DNA of 64,000 bases from Hymenobacter sp. DG01 (GTDB taxonomy: Bacteria > Bacteroidota > Bacteroidia > Cytophagales > Hymenobacteraceae): the NCBI RefSeq assembly GCF_006352025.1, contig NZ_CP040936.1, positions 1,550,001 through 1,614,000 of the forward strand, in the 5' to 3' direction. Below are positions 26,515 to 33,844 of the stretch, in pieces; within the stretch, counting starts at the first letter, position 1; every line of letters starts with the position of its first letter. Below the pieces are notes generated by a model. It was given only the letters and a program-made list of their open reading frames with translations, did no database searches and had not been told where the DNA came from. The position numbers and the translations under genes were made by a program.

Positions 26515-26919
26515 CTAGTCTTCTACTGGCTTCGAGGGGCCGCTGGTACCTTTTTCGTCCAGCTTCTGGTCCTGGGTACGCAGCTGGTAGTCCAGCTCGT
26601 AGCTACCCTCCGACTCGAAGCCGGGGCCGCTGGCGTGCTCACCGGCGTCGTTGTGCTCATTGCCGCCCTGGGGTACACCTTCAGCCCCCCCGATGTGCAG
26701 GTTCTCGAGCTGGTCTTTCTGGTCGGAGCGCTGTGTGTAGCCGCCGGCGCCCTGGTTACGATAGGCAGTAGGGTCGTTGCCCTCCTTGCCATTGCTCATC
26801 ATTTTTTTCCACTCCTTCTCTTTTTCCTGCTGCTCGCTGTAGGGCGCGGCGTGCTCGGTATTTTCGGAGAGGTTCTGATTTTCGTTATCGTTGTTTACTT
26901 CGTTCTGGGGCGTTATCAT
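26515..26919 (-). CDS. Highly hydrophilic, probably disordered protein
   Basis: A 134-residue protein almost without hydrophobic residues: Asn, Glu, Gln, Gly, Asp and Lys dominate (for example NNDNENQNLSENTEHAAP at the start). There is no signal peptide, membrane segment or known motif. Composition resembles hydrophilins or stress-linked disordered proteins, but I cannot name a family. A clean ATG (26919), an own terminator and normal codon use support a real gene. Cytosolic location is inferred. Function unknown; desiccation or osmotic protection is a guess based on composition only. Confidence 0.7.
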   Translation of the reverse strand: MITPQNEVNNDNENQNLSENTEHAAPYSEQQEKEKEWKKMMSNGKEGNDPTAYRNQGAGGYTQRSDQKDQLENLHIGGAEGVPQGGNEHNDAGEHASGPGFESEGSYELDYQLRTQDQKLDEKGTSGPSKPVED

Positions 26920-27177
26920 CGGTGGAGTAGCTTAGGTGGAAAATGCTTTCATAACCTGTACGGATGGCACCGGTCTGGGTTAGGCAGCCCAGCCTGGCCA
27001 GCCGCCTGGCCCCGACTTTTGGCCGGGCGGCGTAGCTTTGCTCCAGCAGGCGCCGCAGGCGGCCAGTGGCTGCCGGCTACGCATACGCACTGGTGCCGCC
27101 GCCTGCCTTTCTTCCCTAAGTGAACTGCGACTTTCTGAGTGGGTTTGTCGTAGAAAAGTTTCGTTTTCCTTTTCTCT

Positions 27178-27408
27178 ATGGATTTCTCCAAACTCTATCG
27201 GCCCAGCGCCCTCAACAGCTTTCAGTACATTGCTGTGGTAGGAGCCATCATGAGCGGCGCGGCCCAGCTCATTATCCGGGGGCTCGGCAACGCCCAGCCC
27301 GAGGGCTACAACTGGCTTTACCTCTGCTGGCTGGGGCTCTACATCTTTGGTTCTGTGCTCAACCTGTTCGGCAAGCCCCACGACCCGCACCACCATCACC
27401 ACCACTAA
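27178..27408 (+). CDS. Small membrane protein with natural polyhistidine tail
   Basis: A 76-residue protein with two membrane helices (YIAVVGAIMSGAAQLII and LYLCWLGLYIFGSVLNLF) and a C terminus DPHHHHHH. The hexahistidine is encoded by CAC CAC CAT CAC CAC CAC directly before TAA. No family is recognised. Small polytopic proteins of this size often modify larger membrane complexes; the His cluster could bind Ni, Zn or Cu. The start ATG lies after a TTTTCTCT tract. Confidence that it is a gene is good; the function is open. Confidence 0.78.
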   Translation: MDFSKLYRPSALNSFQYIAVVGAIMSGAAQLIIRGLGNAQPEGYNWLYLCWLGLYIFGSVLNLFGKPHDPHHHHHH

Positions 27409-27507
27409 CACCAGGCTGGCCGCACGTCAGGCGCCCTACCCCCTGCTAGGGCCTGAACCCCGGCGCGGTACGCGCCATACCCGGCCCTCCCCTGTCAGCC
27501 GGCCCGA

Positions 27508-28068
27508 TTAGCCTTTGCCTTCGGGTTTCTGCTGCCGGAGCAGGAGCTCAATGGTCCGGGTGTCTTCGTCGCTCCAGATAACACTGCGGATGCTGTCCAC
27601 ATCCAGCACAGAGTGGCCGTCGGGCTCGCCATACTGGGTGTACACTTCCAGCATCAGCTCGTCTTCGGTCAGGCGCGAAACAAAGCCGTACAGGTCGTGG
27701 TCGGAGTGGGTTTCCAGCTGAATCAGCTGGCGCGCTTCCTGGGCCCGCTGCAGCAGCGCCGACACGGTCAGGTACTGCTGCTCCAGGCCTTCGGGCGCGG
27801 CGGGCAGGGCGTACACCACCTCAGGGTTGTGCTCCTTGAACTCAATCAGCCGCATATACCGGTCATCGAAATGGGCCTGCAGCACCGCGCTCAGCTCTAC
27901 CGTGCGCACGCCCGTCAGCAGCCCCTGCCGCGTAATGGTGCGCAGGAGTATCATCTCGGGGTTCTGGCTGAGCACGTAGCCGAGATATGCGCCCCCACTG
28001 GTTTGTAATGATACCACCCGGCGGCTGCGCTGGGCCCGCTGTAACAAATCAAGCAATAAAGCTCCCAT
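27508..28068 (-). CDS. Hypothetical protein with two Sm/SH3-like repeats
   Basis: A 186-residue cytosolic protein. Two halves are similar: residues about 18-80 (VSLQTSGGAYLGYVLSQNPE ... DDRYMRLIEFKE) and about 112-178 (IQLETHSDHDLYGFVSRLTE ... EDTRTIELLLRQ). Each has the pattern of a small five-stranded barrel: two strands, a glycine turn, an acidic loop (FDDRYM or SDEDTR) and a final strand. This suggests a duplicated Sm- or SH3-like barrel. I do not recognise a named family. The frame can be extended to a GTG eight codons upstream; ATG 28068 is preferred because it directly precedes an amphipathic helix. Function unknown, possibly nucleic-acid or protein binding. Confidence 0.72.
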   Translation of the reverse strand: MGALLLDLLQRAQRSRRVVSLQTSGGAYLGYVLSQNPEMILLRTITRQGLLTGVRTVELSAVLQAHFDDRYMRLIEFKEHNPEVVYALPAAPEGLEQQYLTVSALLQRAQEARQLIQLETHSDHDLYGFVSRLTEDELMLEVYTQYGEPDGHSVLDVDSIRSVIWSDEDTRTIELLLRQQKPEGKG

Positions 28069-28256
28069 ACAATGGCATAGAACGGCGCCCACCCTGGGCG
28101 CCGGGCGGCAAATATACTCGTCGGTACCGGGGCGTGGGATTTTGAGCCGACAATCAGGGCCACTGCCTTCGGCCAGGGCTTTGCGGCCGGTGTCGGCTGC
28201 CCGGAATAGGGTCTGCTGCTACCCTACCGGGCTTGTGCACCTGCCTGGTTTACAGT

Positions 28257-29195
28257 TCACTTGCTTACATCTCCTGTAGCCAGGCCACCGGTCCTGCCTG
28301 CAGGCAACTGAGGTACACGGCGTACCTGTTTCAGGCGAAGCGTACGGCCATCCCAGGTGGTTTGGCGCAGCAGCACATTGGGGTACTCTTTGCTGAACCA
28401 GTACACGTTCTGCTTCTGGCCGGTGAGGGCTACGTGCACGCGCCAGGCGGGCTCCGGGGTATCGGCCGTGAAGGCGTCCTCGGTGCGGACCTGGGCGTGG
28501 TAGAGCACCGGCGGGGTAGCCTGGTTGGTTTGCTGCAGCTCGTAAATATCGGTCTGGAAGCGGGGTAGCTGCTCAAACTGCAGGCTGCGCAGGGTATAGG
28601 GCAGGGCATCCTCGAAGAGCACGGTGCGCCGCAGCTGCCGCTCGCCGGTGCCCTGGCCATCTTGGTAGGAGTTATAGGCCTGCACATACTGCATCCCGTC
28701 GTCGGTTATGGCCTTGAAGGTAATGCCGCCCCACTCCTGAGTAGAGGCCGTGAGCTTGTGCAGCTGCACGGGTTGGTCGCGCCGGAAAAAGAGGCAGGTC
28801 TGGAAGTGAGACGGGTACGTATCGGTGGGAATACTCCCGATCTGGCTGCTGCGCATCACCGGAAAGATGTCCTTGCGCTGGGCGCTGTCGGTTCTGACGT
28901 TGTACTGCTGGTTGAATTCCTCTTTCGCCGTAATAAACGTGTACTCAAACCGGCGGCTTTCCCCCTGCACCATCTGCTCGGCCTCATACGTAGCCACCTC
29001 GGCTTTGCCATCTTCCCAGAGAGGGTCCATGGCCCACTGTTGCCGCAGGGGGCCGCCCCGGCGGGTCAGGGGACTTTCGATGGCCGCCGCTACGGTGGGC
29101 GCGGCCGGGGCGGATTTGGTGCCGGAATCGGAGGAGCAGGCAAGCCCACCCGCGCTCAGCACGGCCCCGCTCACAACTAAAACAACTATACGCAT
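28257..29195 (-). CDS. Hypothetical lipoprotein
   Basis: A 312-residue secreted lipoprotein. The signal peptide MRIVVLVVSGAVLSAGGLACSS has a lipobox (GLAC). The mature part is beta-rich with GITFKAITDDGMQYVQAYNSYQDG and ends in WDGRTLRLKQVRRVPQLP. No known catalytic motif is seen, and I do not recognise the family. A second ATG four codons upstream (29207) is possible. It is divergent from nothing obvious; the upstream gene is the DUF2064-like transferase on the same strand with a 58-base gap, so co-transcription is possible. Confidence 0.78.
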   Translation of the reverse strand: MRIVVLVVSGAVLSAGGLACSSDSGTKSAPAAPTVAAAIESPLTRRGGPLRQQWAMDPLWEDGKAEVATYEAEQMVQGESRRFEYTFITAKEEFNQQYNVRTDSAQRKDIFPVMRSSQIGSIPTDTYPSHFQTCLFFRRDQPVQLHKLTASTQEWGGITFKAITDDGMQYVQAYNSYQDGQGTGERQLRRTVLFEDALPYTLRSLQFEQLPRFQTDIYELQQTNQATPPVLYHAQVRTEDAFTADTPEPAWRVHVALTGQKQNVYWFSKEYPNVLLRQTTWDGRTLRLKQVRRVPQLPAGRTGGLATGDVSK

Positions 29196-29253
29196 GCAGG
29201 TACACATAAGCTCAAGGGTGCGCTAGAGTACGCGCAAACCCGCTGCAAATGTT

Positions 29254-29889
29254 TTACCTGGCCGCAGCTTCCCAGGTGTGCAGATCGGCGGCCGTATCCA
29301 CGTCGCGCAACTCGGGTAGCAGGTGCAGGCTCAGTTGCAGCCGCTCCACATCGGCTAGGGTAGCCGTCCGCACGGTGGCGGTACTCCAGGCTTTGCGCTC
29401 AAATAAATCGGGCCAGAGCTGCTTCATTCCCAGCAGGTAGTAGCCCCCATCGGTGGCGGGGCCCACTACCACATCGTGCGTTTCCAGGGCCCGGAAAGCG
29501 TCCGACAAGTGGGCCGTGGTCAGACCCGGGCAATCAGTACCGATAATTACCACGGCCCGGGCCCCGCAGGCAAAACTTTGGGCAAAAGCGGCCTGCATTT
29601 TCTGACCCAGGTCGCCGGGGGGCTGGGGTTGCTGCTCGTAGCCGATCCACTCGTCGGGCAGACTGGCGGCAGCGGTGCCGGCCTCAGCCAGCCACACAAT
29701 TTTGTGCGCAGCCAGTGGAGCAGCCGCGGCCCGCGTGTGGGCCAGCAGCTGGCGATACACCGCCAAGGCGGCCTCGTCGCCGAGGTCGGCGGCCAGGCGG
29801 GTTTTCACGCGTCCGAGCTCCGGCCGCCGGGCGAAAATAAGCAGGTGCCGATCTGGCTCCGGGCGGGCCTGGGGTTGGGAGTGGGTCAT
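29254..29889 (-). CDS. TIGR04282-type arsenosugar glycosyltransferase (DUF2064)
   Basis: A 211-residue cytosolic GT-A-like transferase. The start LIFARRPELGRVKTRLA is the GT-A N-terminal motif (xRxPxxGxVKTRL), followed by VVIIGTDCPGLT (metal-binding region) and ATDGGYYLLGM. This family is commonly encoded beside ArsS, where it is taken to transfer a sugar during arsenosugar synthesis. Here ArsS lies directly upstream on the same strand (41-base gap), which supports the assignment. Length matches. The arsenic link rests on family context; the sugar donor is not known. Confidence 0.88.
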   Translation of the reverse strand: MTHSQPQARPEPDRHLLIFARRPELGRVKTRLAADLGDEAALAVYRQLLAHTRAAAAPLAAHKIVWLAEAGTAAASLPDEWIGYEQQPQPPGDLGQKMQAAFAQSFACGARAVVIIGTDCPGLTTAHLSDAFRALETHDVVVGPATDGGYYLLGMKQLWPDLFERKAWSTATVRTATLADVERLQLSLHLLPELRDVDTAADLHTWEAAAR

Positions 29890-29930
29890 GGGGGTAGGCC
29901 TTAGGGTGAACCAGTGTTCGGGCGGAGCGG

Positions 29931-30980
29931 CTAGGTAGTGGCCCCGCCGCAGCTGGAGCCTGCCCCGGCGGTGCAGCCGTAGCAGTGCTGATTGACCACA
30001 ATGGCGCGCCCAGCCAGGGTGGCCTCGTGAAAGTCGCGGATGTGACGCACGGAGCTGGCTACCGGCAGTTCAAGCATCTGGTTGAAGTCGCAGTCGTAGA
30101 GCTGGCCGTCCCAGCCGATGCTGAGAGTGGAGCGGCACATTACATTGGCCGCCGCCACAGGATTGTAGGCCGCTACCAGCTTCTGCATGTAGCTTTCGTA
30201 GTTGCCGCTTTCCAGCAAGTACTCCAGAAAGCGGCTAACCGGCAGATTAGTAATGGTAAGCAGGTTGTTGAACACGATGCCGTGCTCCCGCCCCAGCCGC
30301 TGCTTGAACTCCCGCTCCAGCCCTACCTGGCTGCCGGGCATGAAGGCCCCCGCCGGGTTGTACACCAGATCCAGGGTAAGGCCGGAGCCTTCCACGCCGT
30401 AGCCCGCCGCGTTCAGCAGCTGCAGGGCCCGGATGGAGCGCCCAAAAACACCGTCGCCGCGCTGGGCATCGGTGCGGCCCGCCGAGAAGTGCGGCAACGA
30501 CGACACCACCCGCACCTGATGCCGGGCAAAGAACTCGGGCAGATCGTGGTATTTGGGGTTAGCCACGATAATGGTGAGGTTGCAGCGCACGATGGTCTGG
30601 CGGCCCAGAGCCGAAATCTGTTCTACCAGCCACCGGAAATCCGGATTCATTTCCGGCGCCCCGCCCGTGAGGTCCACCACCGGAATATCGGTCTGGGCCA
30701 GGGCCTGCAGACAGAGCTGCATGGTTTCCCGGGTCATGATTTCGGTGCGGTCGGGGCCGGCATCTACGTGGCAATGCTTGCAGACCTGGTTGCACATCTT
30801 GCCTACATTTATCTGCATCACACCCAGCTTGGTGGGCTGCAGGGGCAGCAGGCCGCTTTCCCGCAGGCGGTGCGCAAACGCGGGCAGCTGGGCCCCCACG
30901 GCCTCCGCCTGGGTCAGAACGGTAAGCTGGTAAGCGGTATCGGCTAGTGGGGCCTGCCGGGCCTGAAGTGACTTGATCAT
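29931..30980 (-). CDS. arsS: Arsenosugar biosynthesis radical SAM protein ArsS
   Basis: A 349-residue radical SAM enzyme. The [4Fe-4S] cluster motif C63-x3-C67-x2-C70 is in QINVGKMCNQVCKHCHVDAG, with DLTGGAPEMNPDFRWLVEQI as the SAM-binding GGE-like region. The C terminus CYGCTAGAGSSCGG is the Cys-rich tail of this family; in some relatives the last catalytic Cys is selenocysteine, but here the codon is TGC, so this is a cysteine form. ArsS forms a 5-deoxy-5-arsinoyl ribose product in arsenosugar synthesis. Downstream on the same strand is the transferase of TIGR04282 type, upstream the carboxymuconolactone decarboxylase-like gene, as in other arsenosugar clusters. The methyltransferase ArsM is not in the window. 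Confidence 0.92.
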   Translation of the reverse strand: MIKSLQARQAPLADTAYQLTVLTQAEAVGAQLPAFAHRLRESGLLPLQPTKLGVMQINVGKMCNQVCKHCHVDAGPDRTEIMTRETMQLCLQALAQTDIPVVDLTGGAPEMNPDFRWLVEQISALGRQTIVRCNLTIIVANPKYHDLPEFFARHQVRVVSSLPHFSAGRTDAQRGDGVFGRSIRALQLLNAAGYGVEGSGLTLDLVYNPAGAFMPGSQVGLEREFKQRLGREHGIVFNNLLTITNLPVSRFLEYLLESGNYESYMQKLVAAYNPVAAANVMCRSTLSIGWDGQLYDCDFNQMLELPVASSVRHIRDFHEATLAGRAIVVNQHCYGCTAGAGSSCGGATT

Positions 30981-31044
30981 GTAGCGCTAACCTTCAACCT
31001 GAGAGAGTGGTTCGAAGCCGGGGCGGCGCCTCCCTCTGCTGCAT

Positions 31045-31377
31045 TTACATACTGAGCTCCTTGGCCTTATTCATCATCTGCACGCCGTGCACCAGGGCGG
31101 CGCCTCCCTTAATGGCGGCGGCTACGTGCACGGCTTCCATCATCTGAGCTTCGTCGGCGCCTTTCTGGAGCGAGTCGGTGGTGTAGGCATCAATGCAGTA
31201 AGGACATTGCACGGCGTGGGCCACGGCCAAGGCAATCAGGGCCTTTTCCCGCTCCGTCAGGGCGCCTTCCTTGAATACCTCGGCGTAGTAGGCAAAAAAC
31301 TTGTTGCCCATTTCAGACTGCCACTCCGTGATGTTACCAAATTTAGCCAGGTCGGCGGGGTTGTAGTAGGTGCTCAT
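31045..31377 (-). CDS. Arsenosugar-associated carboxymuconolactone decarboxylase-like protein
   Basis: A 110-residue AhpD-like protein with the redox motif H54-x3-C58-P-Y-C61 (HAVQCPYCIDAYT). It fits the peroxidase-like family found next to ArsS (TIGR04169 type). It starts the operon: it precedes arsS by 64 bases on the same strand. AhpD-like folds reduce peroxides or act as isomerases using the Cys pair; the role in arsenosugar formation is unproven. Cytosolic. The length equals known members. Confidence 0.88.
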   Translation of the reverse strand: MSTYYNPADLAKFGNITEWQSEMGNKFFAYYAEVFKEGALTEREKALIALAVAHAVQCPYCIDAYTTDSLQKGADEAQMMEAVHVAAAIKGGAALVHGVQMMNKAKELSM

Positions 31378-31466
31378 GGTGGGGGAAAGGATTTAGGGTA
31401 GAAAATTCAAAGGGAGCGTTCCGGCCTGGGCCGAACCGTAGTTTTGTTCTGACGCGGCCGGGCAGC

Positions 31467-32009
31467 TTAGCGCATCCGGCGCACCCGAATCCGGACTTCC
31501 TCGCCGTTTTCGCTGGTGGTGGGCTCTATCTGAATTACTTCAGCCTCGTCGTAGTATGCGGCTACCCCGCGCACGATACCCACCGCCAGCGCGCCCATGC
31601 GCCGCTTCGAAACGTAATCAATATACAACTCATCGGGGCCAATGCGGGTCACGTTCAGAACCGGGGGCGCGTTTTCGGTGTGCTCACTGCGCACCTGCCG
31701 GTGCATGGTGTTCTCCGTATGCTCCAGCATATCCAGGGTAGTCCACTCGGGCTGCAACAGTTTCTTATACATATACATCAGGTCAGGCACCAGGTATTCG
31801 CCCAGTTTTTCGTGCAGCTCATGGGCCGGAATACCGGTCATCTGCGCGGCCTCGCCTACCAGCCGGTACATGTGCTCATCGGGGTACACATGCTTGTGGT
31901 CGAAATCAGTAGCTGCCAGCCCGGAGTTTTCCAACAGCTGAATCCAGGTGCTGTGGTCATACTGGGTCTGAACGTAGCGCTTAAGAAGCGTAAAAATGGT
32001 TCCGTGCAC
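31467..32009 (-). CDS. Stand-alone H-NOX heme NO/O2-binding sensor
   Basis: A 180-residue cytosolic H-NOX protein that binds heme and senses nitric oxide or oxygen. The start is MHGTIFTLLKRYVQ (GTG start codon), typical of the family. The proximal heme ligand is His103 (in TMHRQV), and the heme-propionate motif YxSxR is present as Y132-V-S-K-R136; both positions agree with well studied H-NOX domains. No methyl-accepting or cyclase domain is fused, so it must signal through another protein. A histidine kinase or diguanylate cyclase, usual partners, is not next to it; the neighbours are the arsenosugar genes and an ECF sigma pair. Confidence 0.93.
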   Translation of the reverse strand: MHGTIFTLLKRYVQTQYDHSTWIQLLENSGLAATDFDHKHVYPDEHMYRLVGEAAQMTGIPAHELHEKLGEYLVPDLMYMYKKLLQPEWTTLDMLEHTENTMHRQVRSEHTENAPPVLNVTRIGPDELYIDYVSKRRMGALAVGIVRGVAAYYDEAEVIQIEPTTSENGEEVRIRVRRMR

Positions 32010-32074
32010 GAGAAGGACTTATGAATGACTGGAAGATAGCCGAAAACCCTTTACGCAGAACTGCCCGATACGAT

Positions 32075-32108
32075 AAGGAGCAGGCCGCTTGCACGACCTG
32101 CTCCTTTC
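32075..32108 (-). terminator. Putative terminator after the anti-sigma gene
   Basis: AAGGAGCAGG and CCTGCTCCTT arms with a 12-base loop, 26 bases beyond the stop of the anti-sigma gene. The T-tract is weak, so this is only a tentative terminator. Confidence 0.5.
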
Positions 32109-32133
32109 TTACGCTTCAGAAAACCGCTTCCTC

Positions 32134-33036
32134 TTAGAGGTTGCCGATGACCGTCATGGTGCTCAGCGTGGGTGAGGCTACCCCGCCTTCGTCCTCTACC
32201 GTCATGGCAAAGGCCTGGGCGCTGGCAATATCCTTCATCTGCTGGATGCTGTCGCCGGCGGCGGTAGCGGAGGCCAGTACGCCGGCATCCACGGGCTTAC
32301 CGTTGTCGAGGGCCCAAAGCTGGTACTGCTTGCCGGCCGGCGGCGCGGGCAGGTTCCGGACATCCACGTACACGGCCTTGGTCTGCGGGTTGTAGTACAC
32401 GCGGGCCAGGGCATCCGGCGACTTGGGCGTACCCTTCAGCTCCACGGCCCGGAAGGCCTCGTTGCGCAGTACCCGCAGCTGCTGGTCCCGCTCGTTAAGG
32501 GCCGCTTTCTGGGTAGCCGCGTAGCGCGACTGCTCCGTTTGGGCTACTTCCAGGTTGGCTTCGGTTTCCTTCAGCCGGTTATAGAGCATAAAGTTGCCCA
32601 GGGCGCTGAGCATGAGCAGGGCCACGGAAGCGGCAATCAGCCACCGGGTGCGGCCGCTGTTGCTTTCCGGAGCGGGCATCTGCCGCACCACGGCTTCGGG
32701 GGCGGTGGTGGGGGTAGCCCCAGCCGCTTCCGCCGAGGAAGCCACCATGGAGGGGGCCACCGGGCCCGTGCCGTTAGCGGTTACCGCGGCGGCCGGGCTG
32801 GTTTCCCGGATGGCTTGCTGCCAGCCTCGCAGCACCCGCTCGCGCATGGCGGGGGGCGGCGTCACGGCGTGGGCTTCGGCGTAGGCATCCAGGGCCTGTA
32901 TAGCATTCTTCAACTCCCGGTCAACTTCCGGGTGTTCCCGTGCGATGCGCTCCACTTCGGCGCGCTCGACCTCGGAGAGTACGCCCAGTGCATACTCCTC
33001 CAGGATACCTGATTCGATATACTCCTGAATATTCAC
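32134..33036 (-). CDS. Anti-sigma factor (RskA-like)
   Basis: A 300-residue membrane protein that should bind and inhibit the sigma factor encoded just upstream. The N-terminal cytosolic part (EEYALGVLSEVERAEVERIAREHPEVD) resembles the anti-sigma binding helices of RskA-type proteins, but the zinc-binding HxxxCxxC motif is absent. One membrane helix (LIAASVALLMLSALGNFMLY) is at about residue 130-155, followed by a coiled coil (ETEANLEVAQTEQSRYAATQ) and a beta-rich periplasmic RskA domain with KQYQLWALDNGKPVDAGVL. GTG start. The gap to the sigma gene is only two bases, so the two are co-translated. Confidence 0.9.
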   Translation of the reverse strand: MNIQEYIESGILEEYALGVLSEVERAEVERIAREHPEVDRELKNAIQALDAYAEAHAVTPPPAMRERVLRGWQQAIRETSPAAAVTANGTGPVAPSMVASSAEAAGATPTTAPEAVVRQMPAPESNSGRTRWLIAASVALLMLSALGNFMLYNRLKETEANLEVAQTEQSRYAATQKAALNERDQQLRVLRNEAFRAVELKGTPKSPDALARVYYNPQTKAVYVDVRNLPAPPAGKQYQLWALDNGKPVDAGVLASATAAGDSIQQMKDIASAQAFAMTVEDEGGVASPTLSTMTVIGNL

Positions 33037-33038
33037 AA

Positions 33039-33596
33039 TTACCGAATCAATTTGGAAAGTACTTTGATGGCCGCCCGGGCGCGGGTTTTTACCGTGCCGA
33101 GCGGAAGGTTGAGTTCTTCTGCCACTTCGCTTTGCGTAAATCCGCCGAAATAAAGCAGGTCCACGATTTGCCGCTGCTCCGGATTCAGCTGGCGCGTCAT
33201 TTCCTGCAGGCCAATGTGCTCAGGCCGGAACGCGGGTTCGGCGGCCTGGCGCAGCGCTGCACTTTCTTCGATGGGCTGCGTACGACTACCTACGCGGTAC
33301 TGCCGGGACCGGATTTTGTCGATGGCTAAATTTCGGCACACATTCATCACCCACGTAAACAAACGGCCCTTATCGGCATCGTAGGACGGAAATGAGTGCC
33401 AGATCTTGACCATGGCCTCCTGCAGCACGTCCTCAGCAATTTCTTCTTTCTTTACAATGCGCAGAATTACCCCGTACAGCGCCGCGGAGTATTTGTCATA
33501 GAAGATGGTCATGGCCCCTTCGTCCCGGTCGCGCAGGCGTTGCACGAGCAGAACTTCAGTTTCGAGGGCGGCTGACTCTGGAGTTGGAACAGACAC
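33039..33596 (-). CDS. ECF-family sigma-70 factor
   Basis: A 185-residue extracytoplasmic-function sigma factor. Region 2 (VLLVQRLRDRDEGAMTIFYDKYSAALYGV and EEIAEDVLQEAMVKIWHSF) and region 4 (LNPEQRQIVDLLYFGGFTQSEVAEELNLPLGTVKTRARAAIKVL, a helix-turn-helix) are complete. Regions 1 and 3 are absent, as expected. The GTG at 33596 is preferred; a TTG at 33605 is possible. A TACGTTTG -7 box lies about 106 bases upstream. It is followed by the anti-sigma gene. The envelope stress it answers is unknown. Confidence 0.94.
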   Translation of the reverse strand: MSVPTPESAALETEVLLVQRLRDRDEGAMTIFYDKYSAALYGVILRIVKKEEIAEDVLQEAMVKIWHSFPSYDADKGRLFTWVMNVCRNLAIDKIRSRQYRVGSRTQPIEESAALRQAAEPAFRPEHIGLQEMTRQLNPEQRQIVDLLYFGGFTQSEVAEELNLPLGTVKTRARAAIKVLSKLIR

Positions 33597-33701
33597 GGGC
33601 AGCAACTAAAGGAAACGGGACGGCGTAGCACCACATGCCCCGCAGATGAAACGAAAGTACTGGATAAACCTAAACTTCGGCGCGCAGGCACCCAAATAGT
33701 G

Positions 33702-33709
33702 CAAACGTA
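33702..33709 (-). promoter_or_regulatory. -7 box before the ECF sigma gene
   Basis: Reads TACGTTTG on the minus strand, an exact fit to TAnnTTTG, about 106 bases before the chosen start. Could be used by the housekeeping sigma or an autoregulated form. Confidence 0.4.
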
Positions 33710-33844
33710 CACGCCAGGGCCGTACTGCTACGGTGGCCTTACGGTTGAAGTTACCACGGACGAGCTTAACCCGAAAGCCGGTTGGCTTGTTTTGCTTTCC
33801 GCAGGGGCTTTATTCCGGGCCCCGCACCCTACTTTTCTCTCCTG

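Noticed and set aside
26940..27177. tRNA or small RNA between the hydrophilic protein and the His-tail gene
   Set aside because: No cloverleaf pattern or strong promoter seen by eye.
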